From Microbacterium sp. Leaf320 (GTDB lineage: Bacteria; Actinomycetota; Actinomycetes; Actinomycetales; Microbacteriaceae): a stretch of DNA of 64,000 nt. A program made the translations under genes and the position numbers. The notes beneath the pieces are model-generated. The model did not search any database. It was not told the DNA's origin and was given only the letters and a program-made list of their open reading frames with translations. Below are positions 32,241-41,603 of the stretch, piece by piece. The number at the start of each line of letters is the position of its first letter. The first letter of the stretch is position 1. The stretch covers positions 62,001-126,000 of the forward strand of contig NZ_LMOD01000004.1 in the NCBI RefSeq assembly GCF_001423485.1. The letters are read 5' to 3'.

Positions 32241-32246
32241 ATCTTA
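32241..32246 (-). promoter_or_regulatory. -10 box for leaderless lipoprotein mRNA
   Basis: TAAGAT on the minus strand, then six bases (CCGGGC) and the ATG. This spacing would place the transcript start at the A of ATG. No Shine-Dalgarno is present and the -35 region is weak. Confidence 0.5.
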
Positions 32247-32276
32247 TCCCGGCACCTGCGACATCGGAGGTTCCAA

Positions 32277-35144
32277 ATGGCGCAGAGGGTCGTATCAGTC
32301 AAGCTCACCGCACAGGTGTCTGACCTTGAGAAGGGCATGCTCGACGCCGCACGTGCCGTCCGGACGGTCGGCACCGAGGCAGAGAAGCTCGAGCAGAAGA
32401 AGCAGGCATTCGAACGCGTCGGCCAGGGACTTGTCCTGACCGGATCGGCGCTCACTGCTGTTACGGCGCTCTCGGTGAAGGCCGCACTGGATTGGGAGTC
32501 GGCATGGGCGGGCGTCACCAAGACAGTTGACGGCAACGAGCAGCAGATGGCGGAGCTCGAGGACGGGCTTCGCTCGCTCGCTCAGACTCTCCCGGCTACC
32601 CATCAGGAGATCGCTGCGGTCGCAGAGGCAGCGGGCCAGCTCGGCGTCAAGCGCAAGGACGTCGTCGACTTCACCAAGACAATGATCGACCTGTCAGAGA
32701 CCACCAACCTGTCCGCAGACGAGGCAGCGACGTCGATCGCGCAGCTGATGAACGTCATGCAGACCGCTCCCGAGGACGTCGACAACCTCGGCGCCGCTCT
32801 TGTCGCGCTCGGCAACGACGGCGCATCGACTGAGCGAGACATCATCCAGATGGCTCAGCGAATCGCAGGTGCCGGAGCGGTCGTCGGCCTGACCGAGGCT
32901 CAGGTTCTCGGGTTCGCCAACGCACTGGCGTCGGTGGGTATCGAGGCTGAGGCTGGTGGATCGGCAATCTCACGCATCATGACGGACATCGCAATGTCGG
33001 TCTCTTCCGGTGGCGAGAAGCTCGACGAGTTCGCGAAGGTCGCCGGGATGTCGTCGACCGACTTCCAGAAGGCTTTCAAAGAGGCTCCGGCCGACGCGAT
33101 CGCCACCTTCGTCGAAGGGCTCGGACGGATCAACGCTCAGGGCGGCGATGTCTTCCAGACTCTCTCGAACCTCGGACAGACGGACATCCGTGTGTCTCAG
33201 GCGCTGCTTGGGATGGCCAACTCGGGAGACCTGCTGCGCAAGTCGCTCGAGCTTGGTTCCGAGGCGTGGGATGAGAACACTGCTCTGGCAGAAGAGGCCG
33301 CGAAGCGGTACGAGACGACGGAGGCGAAGATTCAGATCGCGGGCAACGCCGTGCGTGATGCCGCGATCGACTTTGGCCAGGTGTTCCTCCCGGCCGTTGC
33401 CGGCGCCGCGGATGCCGTCGCGGCATTCTCGGGCTTCATGGCGGACCTGCCGGACCCCGTCCAGGGCGTGATCGCAGTTCTGACGTCGTCGGTCGGCGTG
33501 GTGGCTCTGCTCGGCGGAAGCGCGCTACTCGCCGTTCCGAAGCTCGTAGAGCTGAAGATTGCACTCGAGACGCTGAGCATCACCGGGGCATCGTCGAAGG
33601 CAGCACTCTCGTCGATGTGGCAGTTCCTCACGGGGCCTTATGGGATCGCGATGATTGCAGCTACGGCCGCTGTCGTCGGACTGTCCGTGGCACAGGAGAA
33701 GCTGCGCACCTCAACCGAGGTATTCCAGAACGTCCTCAAGAACGCGACGTCCTCAGCCGAGCTCTTCGAGGCAGGCGACTCCGCCGTGCCGTTCTTGTCC
33801 CGTCTCAACGAGGCAGTGTCGTCGGCTGAGAAGTTCCGGGAGAACCTGGACATCATCGCCCACAACGACTTCCTTCGGGGCCTGCGTGGCGAAACGAGCC
33901 AGCTCTCTGCCGTCCTCACCACCATGGGCGAGGAGATGGGAAAGCTCGCCAAGACCGATGCGCCGGCCGCAGCCCGCTCCTTCCGGATGCTGTCGGAAGA
34001 GATGGGGCTTTCGAAGTCCGAGCAGATCGATCTCCTCAACGCGATGAAGCCGTACCGCGACGAGCTCGTGCGCGTGGCTGACGCGCAGCAGCGGGACGTC
34101 ACCACCAAAGACGGCCAGATCGACACGACGGCGCTCCTCGCATTCGCGATGGAGGACTCCGCAGAAGCTGCAGACACTGCCGCTGAGTCATACATGAAGC
34201 AGGCTGATGCGGTCGCTGACCTGCACTCAGATCTGACGGACCTGATCGAGCAGATCAACGAGGCGAACGGCATTGCTCAGGACGCAGTGACGGCGAACTC
34301 GAACTGGCTCACCGCGTTGTCGGGGATCTCTGAAGAGGTTCAACGGCAGAGGGATCAGTACGAGGAAGCTAACGGAACCCTGGATGGCTTCATCCTCTCT
34401 CTGGACCAGGCGACTGTTTCAGGTGCCGCGAATGCGGCCTCGTTGTCAGATGTCGCTGCCGCTGCGATCGACGCTGCTGATGCTCAGCTCCAGCAAGACC
34501 TGAACACGATGAGCGCTGATGAAGCGACCCAGAAGTACCTCGGCACTCTCGCGAGCCAAAGGCAGGCATTCGTTGATGCGGCTCTTGCCGCGGGGTACAA
34601 CGCGGACGAGGTGAACGCACTCGCTGGCGAGATCTTCAATACGCCTCCTGAGCACATCACTCGGATGCTCGTTGAAACAGCTCAGGCGAAGTGGAATCTG
34701 CAGGATCTGAACAACGCGTTCAACAGCCTGCCGAAGTCCCTCAATATTCCGGTCACTACGACGGTGGTGGGGACGGGAACCGTTCTCAAGCCACCGGGCA
34801 TGTCGACGGGAGGGCCAGTGATCGGGCGCGGCACGAAGGGTGTCGATTCTGAACTTCGCATGGTCGCTCCCGGCGAGCATGTGATCCCCGCCAACGAGGT
34901 AGACGCTGCAGGCGGACACCAAGGGATCGAAGCGTACCGAGCCTCACTCCGGGGTGGCGGTTGGGTTGCGCCCGCAACGGGCGCGTCTGCTCAACAGTCG
35001 CAAGGAGCGGTTGAGGTCTCGCTTGCTGGGGCCCAGTTCACGATGCTCGTCGACGGCCGTCCCGTTACAGCGATCGTGCAAGAACAGATCACTCAAGCGT
35101 CATCAGCGCGCGGCACGGGTCTCTCGAACGGAAGGCGGAAATAG
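32277..35144 (+). CDS. Tail tape measure protein
   Basis: 955 aa, GGAGG before the ATG. N-terminal coiled coil, then the TP901-type core (ALDWESAWAGVTKTVDGNEQ, VAEAAGQLGVKRKDVVDF, GNDGASTERDIIQMAQRIAG). Two hydrophobic stretches lie near residues 395-430 and 445-470. C-terminal STGGPVIGRGTKGVDSELRM and PGEHVIPANEVDAAGG are common in actinophage tape measures. Length predicts a tail of roughly 140 nm at 0.15 nm per residue. Confidence 0.93.
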   Translation: MAQRVVSVKLTAQVSDLEKGMLDAARAVRTVGTEAEKLEQKKQAFERVGQGLVLTGSALTAVTALSVKAALDWESAWAGVTKTVDGNEQQMAELEDGLRSLAQTLPATHQEIAAVAEAAGQLGVKRKDVVDFTKTMIDLSETTNLSADEAATSIAQLMNVMQTAPEDVDNLGAALVALGNDGASTERDIIQMAQRIAGAGAVVGLTEAQVLGFANALASVGIEAEAGGSAISRIMTDIAMSVSSGGEKLDEFAKVAGMSSTDFQKAFKEAPADAIATFVEGLGRINAQGGDVFQTLSNLGQTDIRVSQALLGMANSGDLLRKSLELGSEAWDENTALAEEAAKRYETTEAKIQIAGNAVRDAAIDFGQVFLPAVAGAADAVAAFSGFMADLPDPVQGVIAVLTSSVGVVALLGGSALLAVPKLVELKIALETLSITGASSKAALSSMWQFLTGPYGIAMIAATAAVVGLSVAQEKLRTSTEVFQNVLKNATSSAELFEAGDSAVPFLSRLNEAVSSAEKFRENLDIIAHNDFLRGLRGETSQLSAVLTTMGEEMGKLAKTDAPAAARSFRMLSEEMGLSKSEQIDLLNAMKPYRDELVRVADAQQRDVTTKDGQIDTTALLAFAMEDSAEAADTAAESYMKQADAVADLHSDLTDLIEQINEANGIAQDAVTANSNWLTALSGISEEVQRQRDQYEEANGTLDGFILSLDQATVSGAANAASLSDVAAAAIDAADAQLQQDLNTMSADEATQKYLGTLASQRQAFVDAALAAGYNADEVNALAGEIFNTPPEHITRMLVETAQAKWNLQDLNNAFNSLPKSLNIPVTTTVVGTGTVLKPPGMSTGGPVIGRGTKGVDSELRMVAPGEHVIPANEVDAAGGHQGIEAYRASLRGGGWVAPATGASAQQSQGAVEVSLAGAQFTMLVDGRPVTAIVQEQITQASSARGTGLSNGRRK

Positions 35145-35147
35145 CTC

Positions 35148-35960
35148 ATGGCTGCACCTTCATTGTCGGTCGACGTGTCGGGCAATCCCTTCGTCGAGGT
35201 GTTCTTCAGCAGCGTTGCCCCCGGCACCTCCTCGCTGAAGATCTATCGTCTCAGCGAGGATCGGCAGTGGGTGGTCCGAGGGGGCATCGGCATCGCCACT
35301 GGCGTCGCCGCCCTCGACTTTGAGGCGCCGTTCCAAACGCCGGCGACGTACCGCGCGGAGCAGTTCGACGCGCTTGGTAACTCGCTCGGGTTCACTGACT
35401 CGGCCACGACGTCGGTCGACTACGCGGGGACGGTGGTTCACAACCCACTCGTCCCCGCGTCGTTGTGGGCCTCGATGCACATCACCGGTGATTCGGTCGC
35501 CCCGTTGGTGCGGCCCACCGACGGAGAGATGGTCTACGTCGAGGGCGCACCTGTGGGCAAGTGGATCGGGACTCGGCGGCAGGGACTTCGCGATGTCGAA
35601 GTCTCGCTCGAAACACAGACTCTTGCTGACGCCAACCGCGTCCAGGCGATGCTCGGAACGTACGAGACGCAGCAGGTGGGCGTGTTGTGTATCCGAACGA
35701 GCGCGCGCATCCGCTGGCCACGAACGTTCTTCGCACGCGGTGATCTGTCGGAGAAGGAACTCAACGTCCGCTTCGGTGGCGAACTGGTTCGATTCGACTC
35801 TCGGATGGACGAGGTCGAGCCTCCGTTCCCCGGCCTGGTGACGCCGCTGCTCACGTACGACGACCTCGACGCCTTCGGTAACTACACGGCGCAGGATGCC
35901 GGCTGGCTGACCTACACGGACCGTGACCGGGCGTATGAACTTGCCGGACTGTCTGGATAG
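35148..35960 (+). CDS. Minor tail protein (distal tail-like position)
   Basis: 270 aa. Begins with an Ig-like or fibronectin-like beta domain (LSVDVSGNPFVEVFFSSVAP, then ALDFEAPFQTPATYRAEQFD), followed by another beta region. First gene after the tape measure, where the distal tail protein normally lies. Confidence 0.75.
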   Translation: MAAPSLSVDVSGNPFVEVFFSSVAPGTSSLKIYRLSEDRQWVVRGGIGIATGVAALDFEAPFQTPATYRAEQFDALGNSLGFTDSATTSVDYAGTVVHNPLVPASLWASMHITGDSVAPLVRPTDGEMVYVEGAPVGKWIGTRRQGLRDVEVSLETQTLADANRVQAMLGTYETQQVGVLCIRTSARIRWPRTFFARGDLSEKELNVRFGGELVRFDSRMDEVEPPFPGLVTPLLTYDDLDAFGNYTAQDAGWLTYTDRDRAYELAGLSG

Positions 35961-35972
35961 CGAGGTGACGAC

Positions 35973-36167
35973 ATGGCAGCTCTGAATCTCGGTGACGAGT
36001 TCGAGCAGGCGATCATCTCTGCGGCCGGGCTCGAGGGCTTGAACCTCGACCCCGGCTCCATGGAGATCGGTCTACTCAACGACCCCACGACGACTGTGCG
36101 ATTCACCTTGGTCGTCGATGTTCCCTACGAGGCGGTGCGAGCGGCGATTGCCGACGCTATCGAGTGA
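35973..36167 (+). CDS. Small minor tail-region protein (64 aa)
   Basis: GCGAGGTGAC before the ATG. Acidic helical protein (LGDEFEQAIISAAGLEGLNL). Conserved-looking slot between the two large tail genes, but family not recognised. Confidence 0.6.
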   Translation: MAALNLGDEFEQAIISAAGLEGLNLDPGSMEIGLLNDPTTTVRFTLVVDVPYEAVRAAIADAIE

Positions 36168-36176
36168 GGAGTCGCT

Positions 36177-37292
36177 GTGCGACGTTCGACAGACCTTCTC
36201 GGTGGTGTGCTCACTGGCGACTTCGATCATCACTGGTCCGCTGACCTGATCTACAACGGGGAACGTCGGCTGCAGGATGTTCCCCTCACCGATGTCAGGT
36301 TCGGCGAGGACGCGGATGCGGAAGTGCAGCAGTCTGGGTCATGCCGGATCATCTGGACCGACACCTTCGGTAAGGCGATGGCCCCGCGCGAGATCACCGA
36401 TGCGTTCACCCCCTTCGGGGCGCAGCTGCGCGTCTACTCGAACATCACCTCCGGTCCTTTCTCGGAGCGGATGCAGTACGGGGTGTTCGAGATCACCGAT
36501 GTTCCCTCCGCCCGCGACGAGGACATGTTCTTTCGTGGATCGATCATCACCATCGGTTCAGAGATCGAGCTGGAACTCAAGGAACTGCTCGCCGGTGTCG
36601 GTGAAGAGTCCTTCGACGTCCCCTCATCCCCGTCAGGGCTCTCCTCAACCTGGGATGAGATCGGCAAGGTGTCGGGCCTTCAGCTTGCCCGTGAAGTCGC
36701 CGATCAGCCGATCACGCGCACCATCATGTACCCGGATTCCAAGCTCGAAGCTGTCTACGAGCTCATGGACGTGATGCTCGACTGCGTCGCACATATGACG
36801 GCCGATGGTGCTCTGGCCGCTCGTCCGAACGCATGGCCGGCCCCGGTCCACACGATCCGGCGCGGCGAGGGTGGTCAGCTGGTCCGCATGGGGCGGAAGA
36901 TGTCCGCTGATCGTGTCTACAACCGCGTGGTCGTCCGCGCGACCTCGGGCGACCAGAAAGCGGTTCTCGCGATCGCAGAGATCACCGAGGGTCCTCTCCG
37001 TGTCCGAGAGCCGAACGGCGCTCGCTCCCCGTTCGGTGCGCGCACATTCCGCCAGTCGAGTGAGTACGTGACGACAGCCGCGCAGGCGCAGGCGTGGGCG
37101 GACTCCACCCTTCCGACCGTGTCGACGCTGAAAGCGTCCGTCGTTCCAGTTGAGATGACGTTCGACCCACGTATCGAACGTGGCGACGTGATTCTTATCC
37201 AGCAGCTTCGGGGCACGGTCACCGGCCGAGTCCGCACGATCACGCGATCTGCTCGAGCCCGGCAGTCGTTGACCGTGGAGATCGAATCATGA
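36177..37292 (+). CDS. Minor tail protein (DUF5047-like)
   Basis: 371 aa, GTG start. Pattern VLTGDFDHHWSADLIYNGER, FTPFGAQLRVYSNITSGPFS, QYGVFEITDVPSARDEDMFF, and a C-terminal beta domain resemble the DUF5047/hub-like minor tail family in actinophages. Likely part of the tail-tip complex. Confidence 0.75.
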   Translation: MRRSTDLLGGVLTGDFDHHWSADLIYNGERRLQDVPLTDVRFGEDADAEVQQSGSCRIIWTDTFGKAMAPREITDAFTPFGAQLRVYSNITSGPFSERMQYGVFEITDVPSARDEDMFFRGSIITIGSEIELELKELLAGVGEESFDVPSSPSGLSSTWDEIGKVSGLQLAREVADQPITRTIMYPDSKLEAVYELMDVMLDCVAHMTADGALAARPNAWPAPVHTIRRGEGGQLVRMGRKMSADRVYNRVVVRATSGDQKAVLAIAEITEGPLRVREPNGARSPFGARTFRQSSEYVTTAAQAQAWADSTLPTVSTLKASVVPVEMTFDPRIERGDVILIQQLRGTVTGRVRTITRSARARQSLTVEIES

Positions 37293-38167
37293 CCAACGAG
37301 ACTGATGCGATCTTCGACATGTTCGGCGATAAGTCGAACGTCCGTATGGTCGCCGGAGCGTACCGCGGTCTCGATGGCCTCCGAGCGGTGGTCGACTTCG
37401 ACGGGGGCCGGGTGCCCGCATACTTCGGGTCCGCCTGGCGACCCGTCGTCAATGACGCGGTCTGGGTGCAGATCATCGACGGCGTCGCCTGGCTCATGGG
37501 GCCGACAGCGCCGCTCGCCTCTGACGGAACGGTCGTGTCGGTTGCGGGTGGGCTTGCGACGATCTCTACCGACATCGGGAACATCGTCGCGACCTACAAC
37601 ACCGGTGCGACGTTGACGGCGGGTCTGCCGGTGAAGCTTCTCGCCCATGGCGGCTATCACGTGGTGGGCGTCAAAGCCTCGACGCCAGTAGCCCCGACGC
37701 CTGATCCCGGTGGCGGTGGCGGTGGGACCGTCGTCACGCAGACATTCACCCCGATCGACTCTGGATCATTCCAGAGCGGACGCTGGTGGACAGGGCAGGT
37801 CGTCGCCGGTGACAGCAACCAGGGTTGCTGGTTCTACGACCTCAAGATGCCCTGGACCATTCCCGCATCAGCGGTGGGTAGCTCGCTTGAGATCTACCTG
37901 AATCCTGTCCGAATCAGCGGCGCCGACCCGATCTTCACCACGCACGCGCACGCCACGAAGCCAGGGGGTTCCCCGGGTCTCGTGGGTGGCGCACCCGTCG
38001 ACGTCACCGGCGCCGGGTGGTACCCGCTGCCGCTTTCGTTCTTCACCGCTCTGAAGTCCGGCGGTGGCTCCGCTGGCGTCGGCCTCAACCACGGCGGTTA
38101 CAACATCTTCGCCTCTATCGCTCAAGACCCACAGTGCGGTGCAATCCGCACGACCTACCGGTACTAG
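37289..38167 (+). CDS. Minor tail protein with Gly-linker (292 aa)
   Basis: ATGA overlap. Residues 1-130 beta-rich with an OB-like region (VPAYFGSAWRPVVNDAVWVQ); a PDPGGGGGGT linker; then a C-terminal beta domain (FQSGRWWTGQVVAG, WYPLPLSFFTALKSG). The linker suggests a hub joined to a receptor-facing module. Confidence 0.7.
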   Translation: MTNETDAIFDMFGDKSNVRMVAGAYRGLDGLRAVVDFDGGRVPAYFGSAWRPVVNDAVWVQIIDGVAWLMGPTAPLASDGTVVSVAGGLATISTDIGNIVATYNTGATLTAGLPVKLLAHGGYHVVGVKASTPVAPTPDPGGGGGGTVVTQTFTPIDSGSFQSGRWWTGQVVAGDSNQGCWFYDLKMPWTIPASAVGSSLEIYLNPVRISGADPIFTTHAHATKPGGSPGLVGGAPVDVTGAGWYPLPLSFFTALKSGGGSAGVGLNHGGYNIFASIAQDPQCGAIRTTYRY

Positions 38168-38176
38168 GAGGCCCCG

Positions 38177-38821
38177 ATGGGTTTCACCAACGGAGCGGGC
38201 CCTGAGGGCACGCCGACCATCAACAACACCCCGCAGACGGTAGCGGACCTAACACGGCTCCGTGACCTCGTCATCGAACGGGGCAACCGTTTCAAGGGGA
38301 CGACCACGCAGCGGGACACGTTCACGACAGCAGGGTTCGCTGTCGAAGGGCACGAGTGGTTCGACACGACCATGGGTTGCTCGCTCATCCGTCGGGGGAG
38401 CTCGTGGAAGCGAGAGATCTCGTTCCGCATCTTCAACCTCGCTCGAGGTGGCATGACGGACGGGTCGGCGTTCTTCCAGGTGCCCACTGAGGACACCGCG
38501 AAGGACACCGAGCCCGCGTTCACTTATTCGGTGTCGCTGGAGAAGATCAAGCTTGAGGCTGGCATCTATCTGGTGTCGGTGAAGGCCCACCCTGGCTCCG
38601 CCACGACCGGTCAGTCGTTCGTCGCGCTGAGGGGGTCCGTGCAAGGTGTACTGCCTGGCGGGCGCGGTGCCGTGGCGCTGAATGCCGACCCATGGATGAC
38701 CGCGACCGCGACCTTCCGGGCCGATGGATCTGAGGACCTCATCGTTGACATTCAGAAGACCACTGGCAACACGTCGAATGGTTCTGGGGTGCTCACCATC
38801 ACGAAGCTGACCACGCTGTGA
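38177..38821 (+). CDS. Tail-tip or fibre protein (214 aa)
   Basis: N-terminal anchor NTPQTVADLTRLRDLVIERG is the usual trimerising opening of actinophage fibres, followed by KGTTTQRDTF and a WFDTTMGC segment. The C-terminal half is beta-rich. GTGA overlap with the esterase-like gene. Confidence 0.7.
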   Translation: MGFTNGAGPEGTPTINNTPQTVADLTRLRDLVIERGNRFKGTTTQRDTFTTAGFAVEGHEWFDTTMGCSLIRRGSSWKREISFRIFNLARGGMTDGSAFFQVPTEDTAKDTEPAFTYSVSLEKIKLEAGIYLVSVKAHPGSATTGQSFVALRGSVQGVLPGGRGAVALNADPWMTATATFRADGSEDLIVDIQKTTGNTSNGSGVLTITKLTTL

Positions 38822-39717
38822 CCCGGTGGCCATGGCGCCGGCCGCGCGCTGTCTTCATCGGCAGCTCGAACGCTACCCCGGGAACGTGGGTGGAGTCGTT
38901 CCTTGCGCAACTGGGATGGACGGGTCATAACTATTCGATCGGCGGCGGCAGCTTCACAGGCTGGGGACCGGGTACGTTCCAGAACCAGCTCGCGAATGCG
39001 ATCGCCGATACGTCCTACGATCACGCCGACGTGGATTACTTCCTCGTCTGCGACCTCGGCAACGACATCCGCGCGACGTCGAACATCCACAATCACGCGA
39101 AGACGATGTTCGAGATGGTCGCCGCGGAGTACCCGCGCGCGAGGATCATCGTGCTCCCCGCGGTCTGGGGAAACGCCCCGGGCAACAACAGCGGCGGGTG
39201 CATACAGTCGATCGCTCAGCGCGTCGAGGAGATCACGAACGCGGCATTCGGCTTCGACGTCGATATCGTCCCGGAGACCTGGCTGTGGCTGGCGGACGCG
39301 GGCGGATGGATGAAGCCGAACGAGGTTCACCCGAACGCTGCAGGGTACGCCCGCATCGCGGACTTCATGGTGAAGCACGTTCGCGGCCTGCATGTCTCGA
39401 CGGACCAGCCGCTTCGCCTCATCGCGCCGCGCGGTGGGGTGAACGGGGATAGCTCGTACTGGTATGCCGGTCGCTCGGGCGACCTGACGAGCATTCACGG
39501 TGTCTTCGAACTGCGGAACAACGTAGGGGTGGACACGGAGCTCGGGCAGCTCGACTACGGCATGTGGCCGATCTCGACCCCATACATTCCCGTGGTCTCC
39601 CCGGCATCCCGGCAGGTTGCCGGAACGCTCGTGGTCTTCGGGAACGGTCTCATTCGAACGCTGAGCGGTCTTCCCGCCGGCGCATACAACATCAGCCACA
39701 CGTGGCGATCGTTCTGA
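38818..39717 (+). CDS. SGNH/GDSL hydrolase-like tail protein
   Basis: 299 aa. Block I reads FIGSSNATPG (GSS in place of GDS; nucleophile Ser17), block II Gly in IGGGSF, block III LGND, block V EVHPNAAGY with the usual Asp three residues before His replaced by Asn. The C-terminal 110 residues form a beta domain. Tail esterases deacylate cell-wall or capsule glycans. The changed Asp residues may lower activity or leave a Ser-His dyad. GTG start in a GTGA overlap. Confidence 0.75.
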   Translation: MTRWPWRRPRAVFIGSSNATPGTWVESFLAQLGWTGHNYSIGGGSFTGWGPGTFQNQLANAIADTSYDHADVDYFLVCDLGNDIRATSNIHNHAKTMFEMVAAEYPRARIIVLPAVWGNAPGNNSGGCIQSIAQRVEEITNAAFGFDVDIVPETWLWLADAGGWMKPNEVHPNAAGYARIADFMVKHVRGLHVSTDQPLRLIAPRGGVNGDSSYWYAGRSGDLTSIHGVFELRNNVGVDTELGQLDYGMWPISTPYIPVVSPASRQVAGTLVVFGNGLIRTLSGLPAGAYNISHTWRSF

Positions 39718-39727
39718 GGAGGTAACC

Positions 39728-40561
39728 GTGACTGTTTGGCCGAGCGGAACGAAGTCGAGGCCGTACGTGTCGAGCTCCTTCGGCCCACGCGTCGCCCCCA
39801 TACCTGGCGCATCCACGTATCACCGTGGCACGGACTTCTCGCACACATTCGACCAGATACGTGCGGTCGAGGCGGGACGCGTCGTGGCGGTCAACGTCTG
39901 GCCCGCGCTCGGCAACTCGGTGTGGATTCAGCATGACGGGTACTTCTCGAAGTCCGGCCACATGAAGAACCGGACTCTGCTGCGAGTCGGTGAGGACGTC
40001 GACGAGAACCAGTCCGTCGGGGTGATGGGCAAGACGGGGACTGCGACTGACACGCACCTTCACTTCGAGATCACGCCGGGGAAGTTCCACACCTCGAACA
40101 CGGGCCAGGTGGACCCGGTGGCATTCATTCAGAGCCGACTGGCTGGCACTGCTGGCGGCGGATCATCCCCTTTGGAGGAAATCATGGCAAAGCTCGATGA
40201 CGAAGACCGCGCGTGGCTGGATCGGCAGTTTGGCATTGTCGTGGAGCTACTTCGCGTTCCCGGCCAGGTGTATGGGTGGCCTCAGGCGACCTTGAACGAC
40301 CTGCGTGATCTCGCACCGCTCATCCGGGACACCCAGGATCGCGTGCGTGGTCGTGACCCGCGAGGGGACATGCTGCAGCTGATCCGCGAAGACCTCGGCA
40401 AGCCCATCACTGCGGAGGTGGATGAGGCGGCGCTGGCGAAGGAGCTCGCACCGTTGCTTCCCGCCTACGTGGGCACGCTGAGCGACTCCGATCTGTCTCG
40501 GATCGCAGATGCCGCCGCAGACGAGCGGGATCGCCGCGAGCGGGAACGACTCGCGAGCTGA
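39728..40561 (+). CDS. Endolysin, M23 metallopeptidase
   Basis: 277 aa. Peptidase core (residues 1-137): SSFGPRVAPI, HRGTDF with the zinc His and Asp, and DTHLHFE with the HxH pair. A GGGSSP linker leads to a C-terminal helical region (ALAKELAPLLPAYVG) that may bind cell wall or oligomerise. No signal peptide, so release depends on the holin. First gene of the lysis block. Confidence 0.9.
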   Translation: MTVWPSGTKSRPYVSSSFGPRVAPIPGASTYHRGTDFSHTFDQIRAVEAGRVVAVNVWPALGNSVWIQHDGYFSKSGHMKNRTLLRVGEDVDENQSVGVMGKTGTATDTHLHFEITPGKFHTSNTGQVDPVAFIQSRLAGTAGGGSSPLEEIMAKLDDEDRAWLDRQFGIVVELLRVPGQVYGWPQATLNDLRDLAPLIRDTQDRVRGRDPRGDMLQLIREDLGKPITAEVDEAALAKELAPLLPAYVGTLSDSDLSRIADAAADERDRRERERLAS

Positions 40562-41016
40562 TGCCGTACCGGTATCTCGAGAACGTGGCCCCGCGTTCTC
40601 GGCTTGCAGTGTGGGCGTGGGGGCCGGTCGTGGTGCTCCGCGTCGCGCTCGTCGCCGTGTATCTCGGCTACGTGTACGCGTCGGTGATCGCGTTCCTTGC
40701 TGGTGTGCCCGTGTTCCGTTTGACGGCGCCTGAGGGGTACACGGCTGTGTGGGCGGTGCTGCTGGGGTTGGCGGCGATCCTGTCTGCGATTGGTTCGATC
40801 ACTGACCGGTGGCAGCAGCTCGAGAAGTGGGCGTCGCTTGGTTTGGCGTCGATGATGGGCGCCTACGTGGGTGGCCTGAATGGTGTTGGTTTCGTCGAGG
40901 GGGATCTTGACCGGCAGTTCATTGGGGCCATTGCGTTCATCGCTTTCATCCTTCCTGCTGTGCGATTCGTGTACCTGGCGGCGCAGAGCGGGAAGAGGAA
41001 GCATGCTCGCGGCTGA
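40561..41016 (+). CDS. Four-pass membrane protein of lysis cassette (151 aa)
   Basis: TGATG overlap with the endolysin. Four hydrophobic segments: residues 18-47, 60-80, 93-113 and 121-143. Charged C-terminus (SGKRKHARG). May be a holin, antiholin or lysis regulator; the r1t-like protein two genes down is a better holin candidate. Confidence 0.75.
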   Translation: MPYRYLENVAPRSRLAVWAWGPVVVLRVALVAVYLGYVYASVIAFLAGVPVFRLTAPEGYTAVWAVLLGLAAILSAIGSITDRWQQLEKWASLGLASMMGAYVGGLNGVGFVEGDLDRQFIGAIAFIAFILPAVRFVYLAAQSGKRKHARG

Positions 41017-41314
41017 GTTGACGCTGACGGAACAGATCACCCCGTACATCCCGCTTCTGACGGCTGCGATCGGCGCGATCATCGTGGGTGCTTTTGCGAT
41101 GTGGAATCGGCGCAAGGGGAACGTGGAGACGAAGGCGCCGAGTGTGTCTGAGATTTGGGCTCGCGCTGATCGTCTTGAGCGTCGAGCTCGGTGGGCGTAT
41201 CGAATCCAGGATGCGTTTCGTGAGTATGTGTCGCGTGTGCGTGCTGGTGGGTCGACGGAACTTGATGCGGCTGAGCAGGCCGCGCATGACATTGAACTTT
41301 CTGACAAGGAGTAA
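41003..41314 (+). CDS. Single-pass membrane protein of lysis cassette (103 aa)
   Basis: ATG 41003 overlaps the previous gene by 14 bases. One membrane segment (about residues 13-34) followed by WNRRKGN and a helical tail (SVSEIWARADRLERRARWAY). Resembles membrane proteins accompanying actinophage holins. Could be a pinholin regulator or spanin-like accessory; unproven. Confidence 0.7.
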   Translation: MLAAELTLTEQITPYIPLLTAAIGAIIVGAFAMWNRRKGNVETKAPSVSEIWARADRLERRARWAYRIQDAFREYVSRVRAGGSTELDAAEQAAHDIELSDKE

Positions 41315-41319
41315 CACAC

Positions 41320-41601
41320 ATGAGTAATGAAGTGATTCCCGCTGCTACGAAGCTTGCGGCTAAGCGTGGGTTCATTCGCACGTTCACGCAGACCCTTTCG
41401 TCGGTGATTCCGATTACGGCGATTGCGATTCCGACGACTGGTGATGCACTGCTGGGTGTGGCTCTGGGTGTGGGTGGCGCGCTGGTGTCGTCTGTGCTGT
41501 CTGGGGTGGCGTCGTACCTGCAGATCACGTCTTCGGGTATCCCGGATGACTACACGAATGCTGGCGTGAACCAGCAGTTCCGTTCGAACTCGGAGGTTTG
41601 A
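41320..41601 (+). CDS. Holin (r1t-like)
   Basis: 93 aa. AAGGAG before the ATG. Basic N-terminus, membrane helix at about residues 22-44 and another at 45-68 (LLGVALGVGGALVSSVLSGV), short hydrophilic end. Size and place downstream of an endolysin match r1t-type holins. Confidence 0.75.
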   Translation: MSNEVIPAATKLAAKRGFIRTFTQTLSSVIPITAIAIPTTGDALLGVALGVGGALVSSVLSGVASYLQITSSGIPDDYTNAGVNQQFRSNSEV

Positions 41602-41603
41602 TC

